DNA of 18,675 bases from an uncultured Paenibacillaceae bacterium (GTDB lineage: Bacteria; Bacillota; Bacilli; Paenibacillales; CALAME01), in assembly GCA_937983035.1 (NCBI GenBank), contig CALKAN010000173.1:1-18675 (forward strand). Reading direction: 5' to 3'. A model generated the notes under the pieces. That model worked only from the letters and a program-made list of their open reading frames with translations, had not been told where the DNA came from and did not search any database. Shown here one piece after another: positions 1 to 6,871 of the stretch. A program made the position numbers and the translations under genes. Each line of letters starts with the position of its first letter. Positions within the stretch are counted from its first letter, which is position 1.

Positions 1-47
1 GACCACCGAGATCTACACTCTTTCCCTACACGACGCTCTTCCGATCT
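1..47 (+). other. Illumina P5/Read-1 sequencing adapter (artefact)
   Basis: These 47 bases are identical, as I remember it, to the 3' part of the Illumina universal (P5 plus Read-1 primer) adapter and end exactly at its terminal CTCTTCCGATCT. In the frame of the following partial gene they read as the adapter-derived peptide containing SLHDALPI, a known contaminant of protein databases. This is library sequence left on the contig end, not genome, and should be trimmed before any gene call. Confidence 0.98.
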
Positions 48-49
48 TG

Positions 50-187
50 CTCTGCCCAGTAGACGATCAAAGCACGAAAAGAAACAATTGGTTTTTGAAT
101 GACAAAGGAAAAGCGAGAGCCGTCGAAGAATGCAAAAAAATTATTGCCTATGTTCGAAATGGCCAATTAACAGATTGGGATGTTTAA
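50..187 (+). CDS. 3' end of an unrecognised protein (partial)
   Basis: An open frame runs from the adapter junction to a TAA at 185-187 and gives about 45 C-terminal residues: a lysine-rich stretch (WFLNDKGKARAVEECKK), then IIAYVRNG and the end QLTDWDV. Codon choice looks normal for the window. The predicted helix with an acidic, aromatic tail is plausible for the C-terminus of a small cytosolic protein, but I do not recognise the family. The true start lies beyond the contig end; residues read from bases 1-47 are adapter. No clear terminator follows, only a T-rich stretch around 196-206. Confidence 0.55.
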   Translation, partial: LCPVDDQSTKRNNWFLNDKGKARAVEECKKIIAYVRNGQLTDWDV

Positions 188-280
188 AAAAATCATATAT
201 TTTTTTAAAAAATTGAAACCATTTTCTATTAGCAGCGTAGGTAACTTATGTGATCATACAAACTATTTTGGATTGGAGTG

Positions 281-2392
281 ATGAGTTCATTGAACATGTT
301 CATGGATGGGAGGAAACATTCAAGATTGCCGCGGCTTAGTGTTGGAATAGCCTTCATGCTCGTTCTGTCGCTGCTTCTTTCGCCGATGGCAGTTTACGCT
401 GAAATGCAGGAGCCGGCAACGGTTGAAGCGCCTGCTGAAGCATTGGAAGAAGTTCAAGAAGCAGCTGCTGTTCCTTCATTAACGGATGATTCGGCGAATG
501 CTTTTTTGGATCAATTCTTTTCACATCCTGAGATCGAAGCTATGCTCCAAGGAGCAGCCGTATCGATTGTGAAGGACGGGGAAGTGCTGGCATTGCGCGG
601 TTTTGGATGGTCCGATGTCGAGCAGAATGTGCCTGTTGACCCCGAGTCGACTGTATTTCGGATTGCATCGGTTTCTAAAGTGTTTACTGCTGTTGCAATC
701 ATGCAGCTGGTTGAGCAAGGGAAAATTGATTTGAATGAGGATATTCAAACTTACTTGGGCGGCATCCAGGTTGAAAATCCGTTCGATGCTCCGGTAACGG
801 TCGCTCATCTTCTGACGCATACGACCGGATTTGAAATCAGGGATCCGCATCCGAGCGATATTCATACGAACTTAGATGAATATGTCTCGATCGAAGACTA
901 TGTTCGAGCCAACATGCCGCCGGTTGTGCGTGAACCCGGCAGCTCATATATGTATGACAACTTTGCCTCGCTGCTTCAAGGATATATTGTAGAACAAGTG
1001 AGCGGCGAACCTTTTGAAACGTATATGGACAAGCATATGTTTGAACCGCTTGGCATGCATGACAGCGGCTTTATGTTGGAAGGAAAATTGTTGGACAATT
1101 TGGCCGTCGGCTATAATTCTGCCGGACAGCCGCTGGATGTTTATACGCTCAGACCGACCGTGATGCCGCATGGCGGCATGTTGACGACGGCTGCAGACAT
1201 GAGCAAGTTTATGATCGCATTTTTAAACGGCGGTGAAGGAGAGAACGGCCGCATTTTATCTGAAGCGTCCATTCAAGAAATGACGAAGTACCGTGCATTG
1301 ATCCATGATCTGATGCCCAGCACCGCATACGGGTTTGAAGCTTCACGTCAACTGCCTGGAGCAGGCGCAAGCGATCAGATTGTGACGAAAGCCGGCGACT
1401 TGAGCGGTTTTAGCTCTTATTTATGGTTTATGCCCGAGGAGAACACAGGCGTATTCGTCACTTACAACAATAACGCACCTTTGCGTGATCAATTGTTTGC
1501 GGCATTTATTTATCAATTTTTCCCGCAATATGCGGCGCCTGCTGCGTTAGAAGCTTTTGAGCCGCTTTCTGATGAACAATTGAAACAGTTTGAAGGATTA
1601 TATATCGATTTGCGTCAGCAAAGTTTGGTCACTTTGGTGAGGGCTGAGGAAGGTCAATTGATTCTCTCCAGCGTATTTGCGGGTGATATTCCATTTGCTC
1701 AAGCCGGCGAACTGTTATTTGCAGACCAAAACGGCATGTTCATCGCATTTCAACGTGACGATCAAGGTGAAATCGCCTATTTGGACGAGCCGTACTTAAA
1801 TCCGTTGGGATGGGCGCGTAAAGCGGATCAGCCGGAAGGATTCCGCGATGTATCTGAAGATCATCCTTATGCAGAATATATTTATGGCTTGCAATCATTG
1901 GGATTGTATCCGAATGATGCAGATGAGGCGTTTGAGCCGGAGCGTCTTGTAACTAGAGCCGAATACATTCAAAACTTGATGATGGTCAGCGGCTTGAAAG
2001 AAGGCAGCAGCAATCCTTCCGTATTCGAAGACGTCTACGGTCATGAAGCGGCTCCGTACATTCAATTTGCTTACGAAATGGGCATCGTGTCCGGCAACGA
2101 ACACGGATTATTCGAGCCTGATCGTCCCATTACCCGGCAAGAGGCTGCAACGGTGATCTATCGTTCTTATTTGAGCCTTTTCCCGGAAGGGCAGTTTGAT
2201 GAGGTGAAACTTGCAGGCGAGACCTCTCCGTGGGCCGAAGATGCGGTGAAAATGATGGCAGGTTTAGGTTATTTTGGACCGGAAGTTGATGTAGAAGAGG
2301 ATGGTTCTGTAAACTTCTATTCCAAGCAGCCAATGACCCGCCAAGAAGAAGCAGCGCATCATTATCTATTGCTGACGAAACCGATCTTTTAA
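281..2392 (+). CDS. Exported serine beta-lactamase-like hydrolase with three SLH domains
   Basis: Predicted secreted, cell-surface serine hydrolase of the class C beta-lactamase / D,D-peptidase / esterase superfamily. Numbering from the GTG at 278: a signal peptide lies at about residues 12-41, with basic GRKHSR, a hydrophobic core and an AVYA-E cleavage site, followed by a Glu/Ala-rich linker. The catalytic domain (about 75-420) shows SxxK as SVSK (S131, K134), YxN as YDN (Y226, N228) and a KxG triad as KAG (371-373). A linking domain follows, then three SLH modules (about 522-575, 581-630, 645-704), which normally bind pyruvylated secondary cell-wall polymer. The start is uncertain. GTG 278 and ATG 281 sit almost on a GGAG. 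A TTG at 326 has GGGAGG 12 nt upstream and would still leave an ideal signal peptide. Substrate is unknown: peptidoglycan peptide, beta-lactam or ester are all possible. Confidence 0.88.
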   Translation: MSSLNMFMDGRKHSRLPRLSVGIAFMLVLSLLLSPMAVYAEMQEPATVEAPAEALEEVQEAAAVPSLTDDSANAFLDQFFSHPEIEAMLQGAAVSIVKDGEVLALRGFGWSDVEQNVPVDPESTVFRIASVSKVFTAVAIMQLVEQGKIDLNEDIQTYLGGIQVENPFDAPVTVAHLLTHTTGFEIRDPHPSDIHTNLDEYVSIEDYVRANMPPVVREPGSSYMYDNFASLLQGYIVEQVSGEPFETYMDKHMFEPLGMHDSGFMLEGKLLDNLAVGYNSAGQPLDVYTLRPTVMPHGGMLTTAADMSKFMIAFLNGGEGENGRILSEASIQEMTKYRALIHDLMPSTAYGFEASRQLPGAGASDQIVTKAGDLSGFSSYLWFMPEENTGVFVTYNNNAPLRDQLFAAFIYQFFPQYAAPAALEAFEPLSDEQLKQFEGLYIDLRQQSLVTLVRAEEGQLILSSVFAGDIPFAQAGELLFADQNGMFIAFQRDDQGEIAYLDEPYLNPLGWARKADQPEGFRDVSEDHPYAEYIYGLQSLGLYPNDADEAFEPERLVTRAEYIQNLMMVSGLKEGSSNPSVFEDVYGHEAAPYIQFAYEMGIVSGNEHGLFEPDRPITRQEAATVIYRSYLSLFPEGQFDEVKLAGETSPWAEDAVKMMAGLGYFGPEVDVEEDGSVNFYSKQPMTRQEEAAHHYLLLTKPIF

Positions 2393-2404
2393 AGTGAAGC
2401 GGGC

Positions 2405-2452
2405 AAAAGCTGTCTCGATTGCAGATGCAACTGCAGGAGACAGCTTTTTTTT
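2405..2452. terminator. Bidirectional intrinsic terminator
   Basis: A 12-bp stem AAAAGCTGTCTC / GAGACAGCTTTT with a smaller GCAG/CTGC stem inside the loop is followed by a run of eight T on the plus strand. It sits 13 nt after the serine hydrolase stop. On the minus strand the same stem ends in TTTT, about 55 nt after the ribonucleotide reductase small-subunit stop, so it probably ends both convergent transcripts. Confidence 0.9.
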
Positions 2453-2505
2453 GCAGCTTGAATGTTTATGCAGTTCTTTGATTCACAGGAATTGCGGCGA
2501 AATCG

Positions 2506-3570
2506 TTACAGCTCATCAAAGCCGTTCAAGTCGCTTACTTTCGTATATTGCCGCGATTTCTGCTCGAAAAAGTCTGTTTTCGTGTCGTCGAAATTATCGA
2601 CATAAGCGCGAATCCATTTCATTGGGTTTTCGAAATGACCCTCATAGATTTCACTTAAACCGAGCATGCGCAGCATTTTGTTCGCCCGGTATCGAATATA
2701 GCCTTCGAATTCCGTGAAATCAATGCCGATGACGCCTTGCAGTACGTATTTGCTCCAGCGAATTTCTTGCTCCACCGCATGACGAAATTGATCATACACC
2801 CAATTGGTCAGTTCTTCTGTGTTGTAAGAAGGGTTTTCAGCCAGAGTTGCCCGGAATAATTCGCTGATAAAGCGGCCATGCTGCAGCTCATCCCGATTAA
2901 TGTAAGAGATCATCGTCGATGTGCCGACCATCTTTTGGTTTCGCGCCAAATGATAGAAGAAGGCGAAACCGGAATAGAAGAACAACCCTTCCAATAGGGC
3001 GCTGTACACCATCGCTTCGAGCACGGTTCGAATTGTCGGATTTTGGGCGAATTCATTGTAAACGGCCATTATGCGCTCATTTCTTTCCAGCAAGACAGGA
3101 TCTTTGCGCCCAAGTTCAAAGGTCTCTATTTGATTGTCTAATGTCGTGACCGAAGACAATACGTAAGCATAGCTGTGATTATGTTCGCTTTCCTGATCTG
3201 CAATCGTGGCCATGATCGATTTGACCGAGGGATCGGTCGCGTAATGGGCGATCCGCATCGCGATATCGGTTTGCGGACCGTCCAAGGTAGCGAGCAGGCC
3301 GATGATTTTCAAAAACGTTTGCTGTTCTTCCGGCGAAAGCGTCGGGAATTGCTTCGAGTCATGAGTCATGTCCACTTCGCTCGCGCGCCAAAACAATGCG
3401 CGAATTTGCTCGCGAACATCATAAAAGTGCGGGTAAGACAAATCATTCCAGTTCAGTATGCCGCTTGCTTTGCCGCCAAACAAAGCCGTCGACTTATTCG
3501 GATGTTCGGGTTCCAATACATAAACCTTATTCAGCAATGATTGCAATGGTTCAACACTCCTTCTGTCCAT
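2506..3570 (-). CDS. nrdB: Class I ribonucleotide reductase small (beta) subunit
   Basis: Houses the di-metal/tyrosyl-radical cofactor that starts reduction of ribonucleotides on the large subunit. The six metal ligands and the radical tyrosine fit the family: D67, E127 and H130, with Y134 in the ExxHxxxY pattern, E194, then E228 and H231 in DELQH. The E194-E228 spacing of 34 matches E. coli NrdB (E204-E238). The acidic tail with a tyrosine (RQY...GFDEL) fits the subunit-docking and radical-transfer C-terminus. So this is a tyrosyl-radical (Ia/Ib) enzyme, not the tyrosine-free class Ic. It is third in the operon and overlaps the flavodoxin gene. The ATG at 3570 has no good ribosome binding site, while AGAAGGAG (3564-3557) points to a TTG start at 3546, so the true protein may be 8 residues shorter. 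nrdF is an alternative name if it proves to be class Ib. Confidence 0.95.
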   Translation of the reverse strand: MDRRSVEPLQSLLNKVYVLEPEHPNKSTALFGGKASGILNWNDLSYPHFYDVREQIRALFWRASEVDMTHDSKQFPTLSPEEQQTFLKIIGLLATLDGPQTDIAMRIAHYATDPSVKSIMATIADQESEHNHSYAYVLSSVTTLDNQIETFELGRKDPVLLERNERIMAVYNEFAQNPTIRTVLEAMVYSALLEGLFFYSGFAFFYHLARNQKMVGTSTMISYINRDELQHGRFISELFRATLAENPSYNTEELTNWVYDQFRHAVEQEIRWSKYVLQGVIGIDFTEFEGYIRYRANKMLRMLGLSEIYEGHFENPMKWIRAYVDNFDDTKTDFFEQKSRQYTKVSDLNGFDEL

Positions 3571-3971
3571 TTCACCACTTGATTCTCTTGCGAGCCGCGG
3601 GGGCTTTGCTCAATTTTCAGCGGAGGCAGCGGAGACTTATAAAAAGCCGCCAGCCGGTCGCATGCTCTGCAAAACAGTTCATCTCCGCCGAATTGGGTAT
3701 CACCCGTGCCGAATACAAACACATTTGGGGGCTTGTATCCAATGTTGTAAACGAAATCTTTCACGATCGGCGGCGTCGATCCTTTGTGCCAAGTGAAGCT
3801 GCCGATCAGCAGGATGTCATAGCTGGATAGGTCGGGCACTTCCGTTGCACGGGGACGGATGCGATGCATGTCGACTTCGAACCCTTCCAGCCTGCATTTG
3901 TTTTCAATGAGCGCTGCGGTTTCTTTCGTATTTCCGCTGTAGCTTGCATAACTGATTAAGATTCGCACCAT
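3531..3971 (-). CDS. Flavodoxin / NrdI-like flavoprotein of the RNR operon
   Basis: A 146-residue flavodoxin-fold protein. The N-terminal strand is followed by the FMN phosphate loop SYSGNT (about residues 10-15), then a GSFTW segment and a FGTGDTQFGGDELF segment typical of FMN-binding flavodoxins. Between the two reductase subunit genes it most likely supplies electrons, or activates or maintains the beta-subunit metal cofactor, as NrdI does in class Ib systems. It is longer and more flavodoxin-like than classical NrdI, and the order alpha-flavodoxin-beta differs from nrdI-E-F, so I leave the symbol empty. The start is well set by GAGGAG five nt before the ATG at 3971. It overlaps the large-subunit stop by 16 nt, implying translational coupling. 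Confidence 0.88.
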   Translation of the reverse strand: MVRILISYASYSGNTKETAALIENKCRLEGFEVDMHRIRPRATEVPDLSSYDILLIGSFTWHKGSTPPIVKDFVYNIGYKPPNVFVFGTGDTQFGGDELFCRACDRLAAFYKSPLPPLKIEQSPRGSQENQVVKWTEGVLNHCNHC

Positions 3972-6211
3972 GTACACTCCTCGATGTCTGATGCTGTTGA
4001 CCGAACGTAATACGTCGTTTTCAAGCCGGTACGCCACGCTTGCAAGTGCACGTCCAATAGCACTTGCGCCTTGATGTGATGAGGCACGTATAAATTAAAA
4101 GAAATCGATTGGTCAATGTGCCGTTGTCTGGCTGCGTTTTGACGAACCGACCATCGCTGATCCAAAATATAGGCGGAACGGCGGTATACGTCATACGTGC
4201 GGTGATTCAAGTCAGGTGCAACGACAGGCAGTTTGTAGTCTTTCTTTTCCTCATAGTAGAAAGGCTTAAAGATCGGATCAATGCTCGCTGTGGAACCGGC
4301 AATGACCGATGTGCTGGAATTCGGCGCCACGGCCATGATGTAACCGTTCCTAATTCCGTATTGGGATACGGCTTGCTTGATGTCTTGCCATCTTTCAGAC
4401 TGGGCGCCGATTAAATAACCGCGGCGGGTGAAATATTCCCCCGTGTGCCATTCGCTGCCTTCAAACAGAGGATAAGCTCCTTTTTCTTTGGCTAATTGTA
4501 CACTTGCCTCGATCGCCAGCTGAGCGATTCGTTCGTAAAGCTCATCGGCATATTGAACGGCTTCTTCAGACTCCCATTGGATGCCTTTCAGCGCAAGCAA
4601 GTGATGCCATCCGAAGGTGCCCAGTCCGATTGCGCGGTATTTCTGATTCGTCATGGCAGCTTGTTTCACATCAATCGTATTCAAATCAATGACGTTATCG
4701 AGCATGCGAACTTGGATCGGGATCAGCCGTTCCAACACGTTATCCGTCACCGCTTTGCCCAAATGAATGGAGGACAGATTGCACACGACGAAATCGCCGG
4801 CTTTTTTATACGTAATAATCGTATCTCCTTCGATCGCTTCCTCCACGTAAACGGTTGGAGACATATTTTGCGCTATTTCGGTGCAGAGATTGCTGGAGTA
4901 GATCATCCCGGCATGTTTGTTCGCATTCATGCGATTGATCTCGTCACGGTAAAACATAAAGGGGGTTCCGGTTTCCAATTGCGATTTCATGATTCTCGCC
5001 ATAATTTGAATGGCCGGCACTTTCGTTTTCGAAAGCCGCTCATTTTGCACGCATTGCAAATATTTTGTCCGGAATGAGCCGCTGCCTTTTTCTTCGTCGT
5101 AATAGTCTTCCAGTGAAAATCCCATCACTTGTCTCACTTCATGCGGGTCGAACAAATACCAGTCTCCGCGTTTTTCAACTTGTTCCATGAAATAATCCGG
5201 CAAACAGACGCCTGTGAATATGTCATGCGCGCGCTGCCGTTCGTCCCCGTTATTTAATTTCAAATCGAGAAAAGCGAGAATATCCGCATGCCAGACATCC
5301 AAATATACCGCGATCGCACCTTTTCTGCGGCCGAGCTGGTCTACGCTGACAGCCGTGTTGTTTAACTGTCTAATCCATGGAATAACGCCGGAAGAAGCCC
5401 CTTTAAATCCTTTAATTGCACTTCCGCGGCTTCTAACTTTGCCCATGTATATGCCGATTCCGCCCCCGTTCTTGGATAAGCGCGCCGCATCTGTATTGCT
5501 GTTGTAGATGTTGATGAGATCATCGTCGACGGTATCAATGAAACAGCTGGAAAGCTGCCCATGCGCAAGCCCGGCATTGGCCAGCGTCGGGGTGGCGACG
5601 GTCATGTACAAATTGGACAAAGCCCAGTACGCTTCCGCAACGAGCGCCATCCGCTTGGATTTCGGTTCTGCTTGCATCAGATACAACGCGATTGTCAGCC
5701 AACGTTCTTGCGGAAGTTCGTACGTTCGTTTATTGTGATCTGTTGCCAAATACCGCGCGGCTAACGTATGGAGGCCGATGTAATCGAACAGCAGGTCTCG
5801 CTTTGGATCGATCAGGCGCGCCGCCTCTCTGATTTCCGCTTCCGCATAGTTTTCCAGTATGCTCGGGGAATAGATGCCCATGGCCGTCAGCTGTTTTTGC
5901 AGTTCATAATAATCCCCGTATGACTGAGCTGGATCATAACCGCGGTTTTCAGCCGCTTTGTGGTACAGGTTATGCAGATAGATGCGGGCGGCAACATAGG
6001 TCCAATGCGCGTTCGCTTCGTCCACTTGTTCTAAGGCTGTGTTAATCAGGAGCGATATGATCTCGTCATTCGTCATGTCTCCTCTTGCAGCAACGATTCG
6101 CATCACTTTTTCTTTATATCCTGAATCAGGGACCGATATTATTTGATCGATGAATGAACTTAATTGACGGACGTCATTCAGTTGGAGAGAGAGAGGCGAA
6201 CATGTGTTCAT
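3956..6211 (-). CDS. nrdA: Class I ribonucleotide reductase large (alpha) subunit
   Basis: Catalytic subunit reducing ribonucleoside diphosphates to deoxyribonucleotides; 751 residues. Visible hallmarks are C223 in LSSCF and C477 in VVCNLSS (the redox pair), N441-C443-E445 in SSNLCTEI (radical cysteine and active-site acid/base), Y734-Y735 (radical relay to beta) and a C-terminal C746-x2-C749 pair for re-reduction by thioredoxin or glutaredoxin. The middle (VDQLGRRKGAIAVYLDVWHADI) resembles the eukaryote-like NrdA branch more than NrdE. The N-terminus has only about 45 residues before the helical domain and I see no recognisable ATP-cone, so dATP activity control may be absent or lie elsewhere. 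The start ATG 6211 is preceded by AAAGGA 13 nt upstream. First gene of the operon, behind a cobalamin riboswitch and NrdR boxes. Confidence 0.95.
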   Translation of the reverse strand: MNTCSPLSLQLNDVRQLSSFIDQIISVPDSGYKEKVMRIVAARGDMTNDEIISLLINTALEQVDEANAHWTYVAARIYLHNLYHKAAENRGYDPAQSYGDYYELQKQLTAMGIYSPSILENYAEAEIREAARLIDPKRDLLFDYIGLHTLAARYLATDHNKRTYELPQERWLTIALYLMQAEPKSKRMALVAEAYWALSNLYMTVATPTLANAGLAHGQLSSCFIDTVDDDLINIYNSNTDAARLSKNGGGIGIYMGKVRSRGSAIKGFKGASSGVIPWIRQLNNTAVSVDQLGRRKGAIAVYLDVWHADILAFLDLKLNNGDERQRAHDIFTGVCLPDYFMEQVEKRGDWYLFDPHEVRQVMGFSLEDYYDEEKGSGSFRTKYLQCVQNERLSKTKVPAIQIMARIMKSQLETGTPFMFYRDEINRMNANKHAGMIYSSNLCTEIAQNMSPTVYVEEAIEGDTIITYKKAGDFVVCNLSSIHLGKAVTDNVLERLIPIQVRMLDNVIDLNTIDVKQAAMTNQKYRAIGLGTFGWHHLLALKGIQWESEEAVQYADELYERIAQLAIEASVQLAKEKGAYPLFEGSEWHTGEYFTRRGYLIGAQSERWQDIKQAVSQYGIRNGYIMAVAPNSSTSVIAGSTASIDPIFKPFYYEEKKDYKLPVVAPDLNHRTYDVYRRSAYILDQRWSVRQNAARQRHIDQSISFNLYVPHHIKAQVLLDVHLQAWRTGLKTTYYVRSTASDIEECTWCES

Positions 6212-6249
6212 TGCAGCATCACTTTCCTTTCACAAGTATTTAAAAAATA

Positions 6250-6276
6250 GAAAAAACCGCTCCGGGATTGGAGCGG
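6250..6276 (-). terminator. Attenuator terminator of the nrd leader
   Basis: On the minus strand CCGCTCC-AATCCC-GGAGCGG is followed by six T. The 7-bp GC-rich stem lies 112 nt past the aptamer end and about 40 nt before the large-subunit start, so it can stop transcription before the operon. Its CAATCCCGGAG portion can pair with an upstream leader segment (6373-6362), which would prevent the hairpin. Confidence 0.88.
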
Positions 6277-6361
6277 ATCAAACGACAGCAACAAAATAAG
6301 GACAAGGCAGCCTTAAAGAAGGCAGACGCCGCCTGCTTTATTTACTATCGTTTCATCTTCT

Positions 6362-6373
6362 CAATCCCCGAAG
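6362..6373 (-). promoter_or_regulatory. Candidate antiterminator strand of the nrd leader
   Basis: The minus-strand segment CTTCGGGGATTG is complementary to CAATCCCGGAG of the attenuator (6270-6260). It forms seven Watson-Crick pairs plus a four-pair extension, with one U-G pair and one bulged G. It lies just 3' of the aptamer, where a riboswitch expression platform is expected. Pairing here would break the terminator stem. Function is inferred from complementarity only. Confidence 0.5.
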
Positions 6374-6387
6374 AATTGAAACTCAAT

Positions 6388-6570
6388 CAAGCAAGGCAGG
6401 TCTCCTGACTCATGCATCATCCTAGTAAGGATCCTTCCCGCATCGCCGCTGGTGTTGCATTGCGAGCTGATGCAGTGGATGTTTCCCGTTCGTACGCATT
6501 CACAGTTGCGGGGACAGTTCCGGACTTTCACCGGATTCCCTATTAAGCCTCGAAAGGCGCCTTGAACTTG
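6388..6570 (-). promoter_or_regulatory. Cobalamin (B12) riboswitch aptamer controlling the nrd operon
   Basis: The minus strand carries the conserved cobalamin core: GGGAATCCGGTGAAAGTCCGG (within 6541-6520), then ACTGTCCCCGCAACTGTGA (about 6518-6500), and the B12 box AGTCAGGAGACCTGCC (6410-6395). A P1 closing stem pairs CAAG-TT-CAAGGC (6570-6559) with GCCTTGCTTG (6397-6388), and a GCCT-TTCG-AGGC hairpin follows it. The element is transcribed toward the reductase operon, whose first gene begins 177 nt downstream, with an attenuator between. Adenosylcobalamin should turn the operon off, as established for class Ia nrd genes in Streptomyces. It predicts a B12-dependent class II reductase elsewhere in this genome. 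Confidence 0.96.
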
Positions 6571-6575
6571 CATGC

Positions 6576-6591
6576 ATTCAATATATAGTAT
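6576..6591 (-). promoter_or_regulatory. NrdR box 2 (weaker)
   Basis: Minus strand ATACTATATATTGAAT matches the central part of the NrdR consensus ACACWATATATWGTGT, with decay at the edges. It lies exactly 32 bp (centre to centre, about three helical turns) from the near-perfect box at 6608-6623, the usual tandem spacing for the repressor NrdR. It is located just upstream of the riboswitch aptamer. Confidence 0.8.
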
Positions 6592-6607
6592 TCAGTTGTT
6601 CGATCGG

Positions 6608-6623
6608 ACACTAAATATAGTGT
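6608..6623 (-). promoter_or_regulatory. NrdR box 1 (near-consensus)
   Basis: Minus strand ACACTATATTTAGTGT sits within a perfect palindrome GACACTA-AATA-TAGTGTC (6607-6624 on the plus strand). It matches the NrdR consensus ACACWATATATWGTGT at nearly every position. NrdR is the Zn-ribbon/ATP-cone repressor of ribonucleotide reductase genes. The box lies directly downstream of the predicted promoter. Confidence 0.9.
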
Positions 6624-6631
6624 CATGGAAG

Positions 6632-6660
6632 ATGATAGCATGAGACGAATGATTTGGCAA
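6632..6660 (-). promoter_or_regulatory. Sigma-A-type promoter of the nrd operon
   Basis: Minus strand TTGCCA (6660-6655), a 17-bp spacer, and TATCAT (6637-6632): five of six matches at each hexamer with ideal spacing. Predicted transcription start is near 6625, placing NrdR box 1 at about +2 to +17 and box 2 at about +34 to +49. Alternative -10 sequences inside the NrdR boxes have no matching -35. Confidence 0.65.
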
Positions 6661-6696
6661 CACTAAAATAAAAAAAATTGATCGATAAAACTCAAG

Positions 6697-6870
6697 TTGG
6701 AGAAGGGTTTACAGCCAACGTTGTCGAACGTTGTAAGAGAAGCGGCATCACTTGCCGGCATTACTCATCCAATGATTCTGATGATGACTGACGATAAAGG
6801 GTTGTTCCAATATGCCGTGAATGCGATTTGGATCGGCAATATGAATAATTTCCGCAGGGAGGATTCCAAT
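6697..6870 (+). pseudogene. Possible remnant reading frame, unrecognised
   Basis: An open frame from a TTG at 6697 reads like real protein (GLQPTLSNVV, AASLAGITHPMILMMTDDKG, LFQYAVNAIWIGN), with codon use similar to the neighbours. It then runs into the next gene in the wrong frame and stops at 6945, where the sequence becomes Arg/Ser-rich and non-protein-like. GGAGAAGGG lies inside the frame just after the TTG and does not suit any start well. I do not recognise a family. It could be the tail of a decayed gene disrupted when the nrd leader became adjacent, a short genuine protein, or chance. Confidence 0.25.
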
Positions 6871-6871
6871 A

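Noticed and set aside
6361..6573. Minus-strand 70-codon open frame over the nrd leader
   Set aside because: It coincides with the cobalamin aptamer; its base pattern is explained by the conserved RNA and it has no ribosome binding site or protein-like composition.
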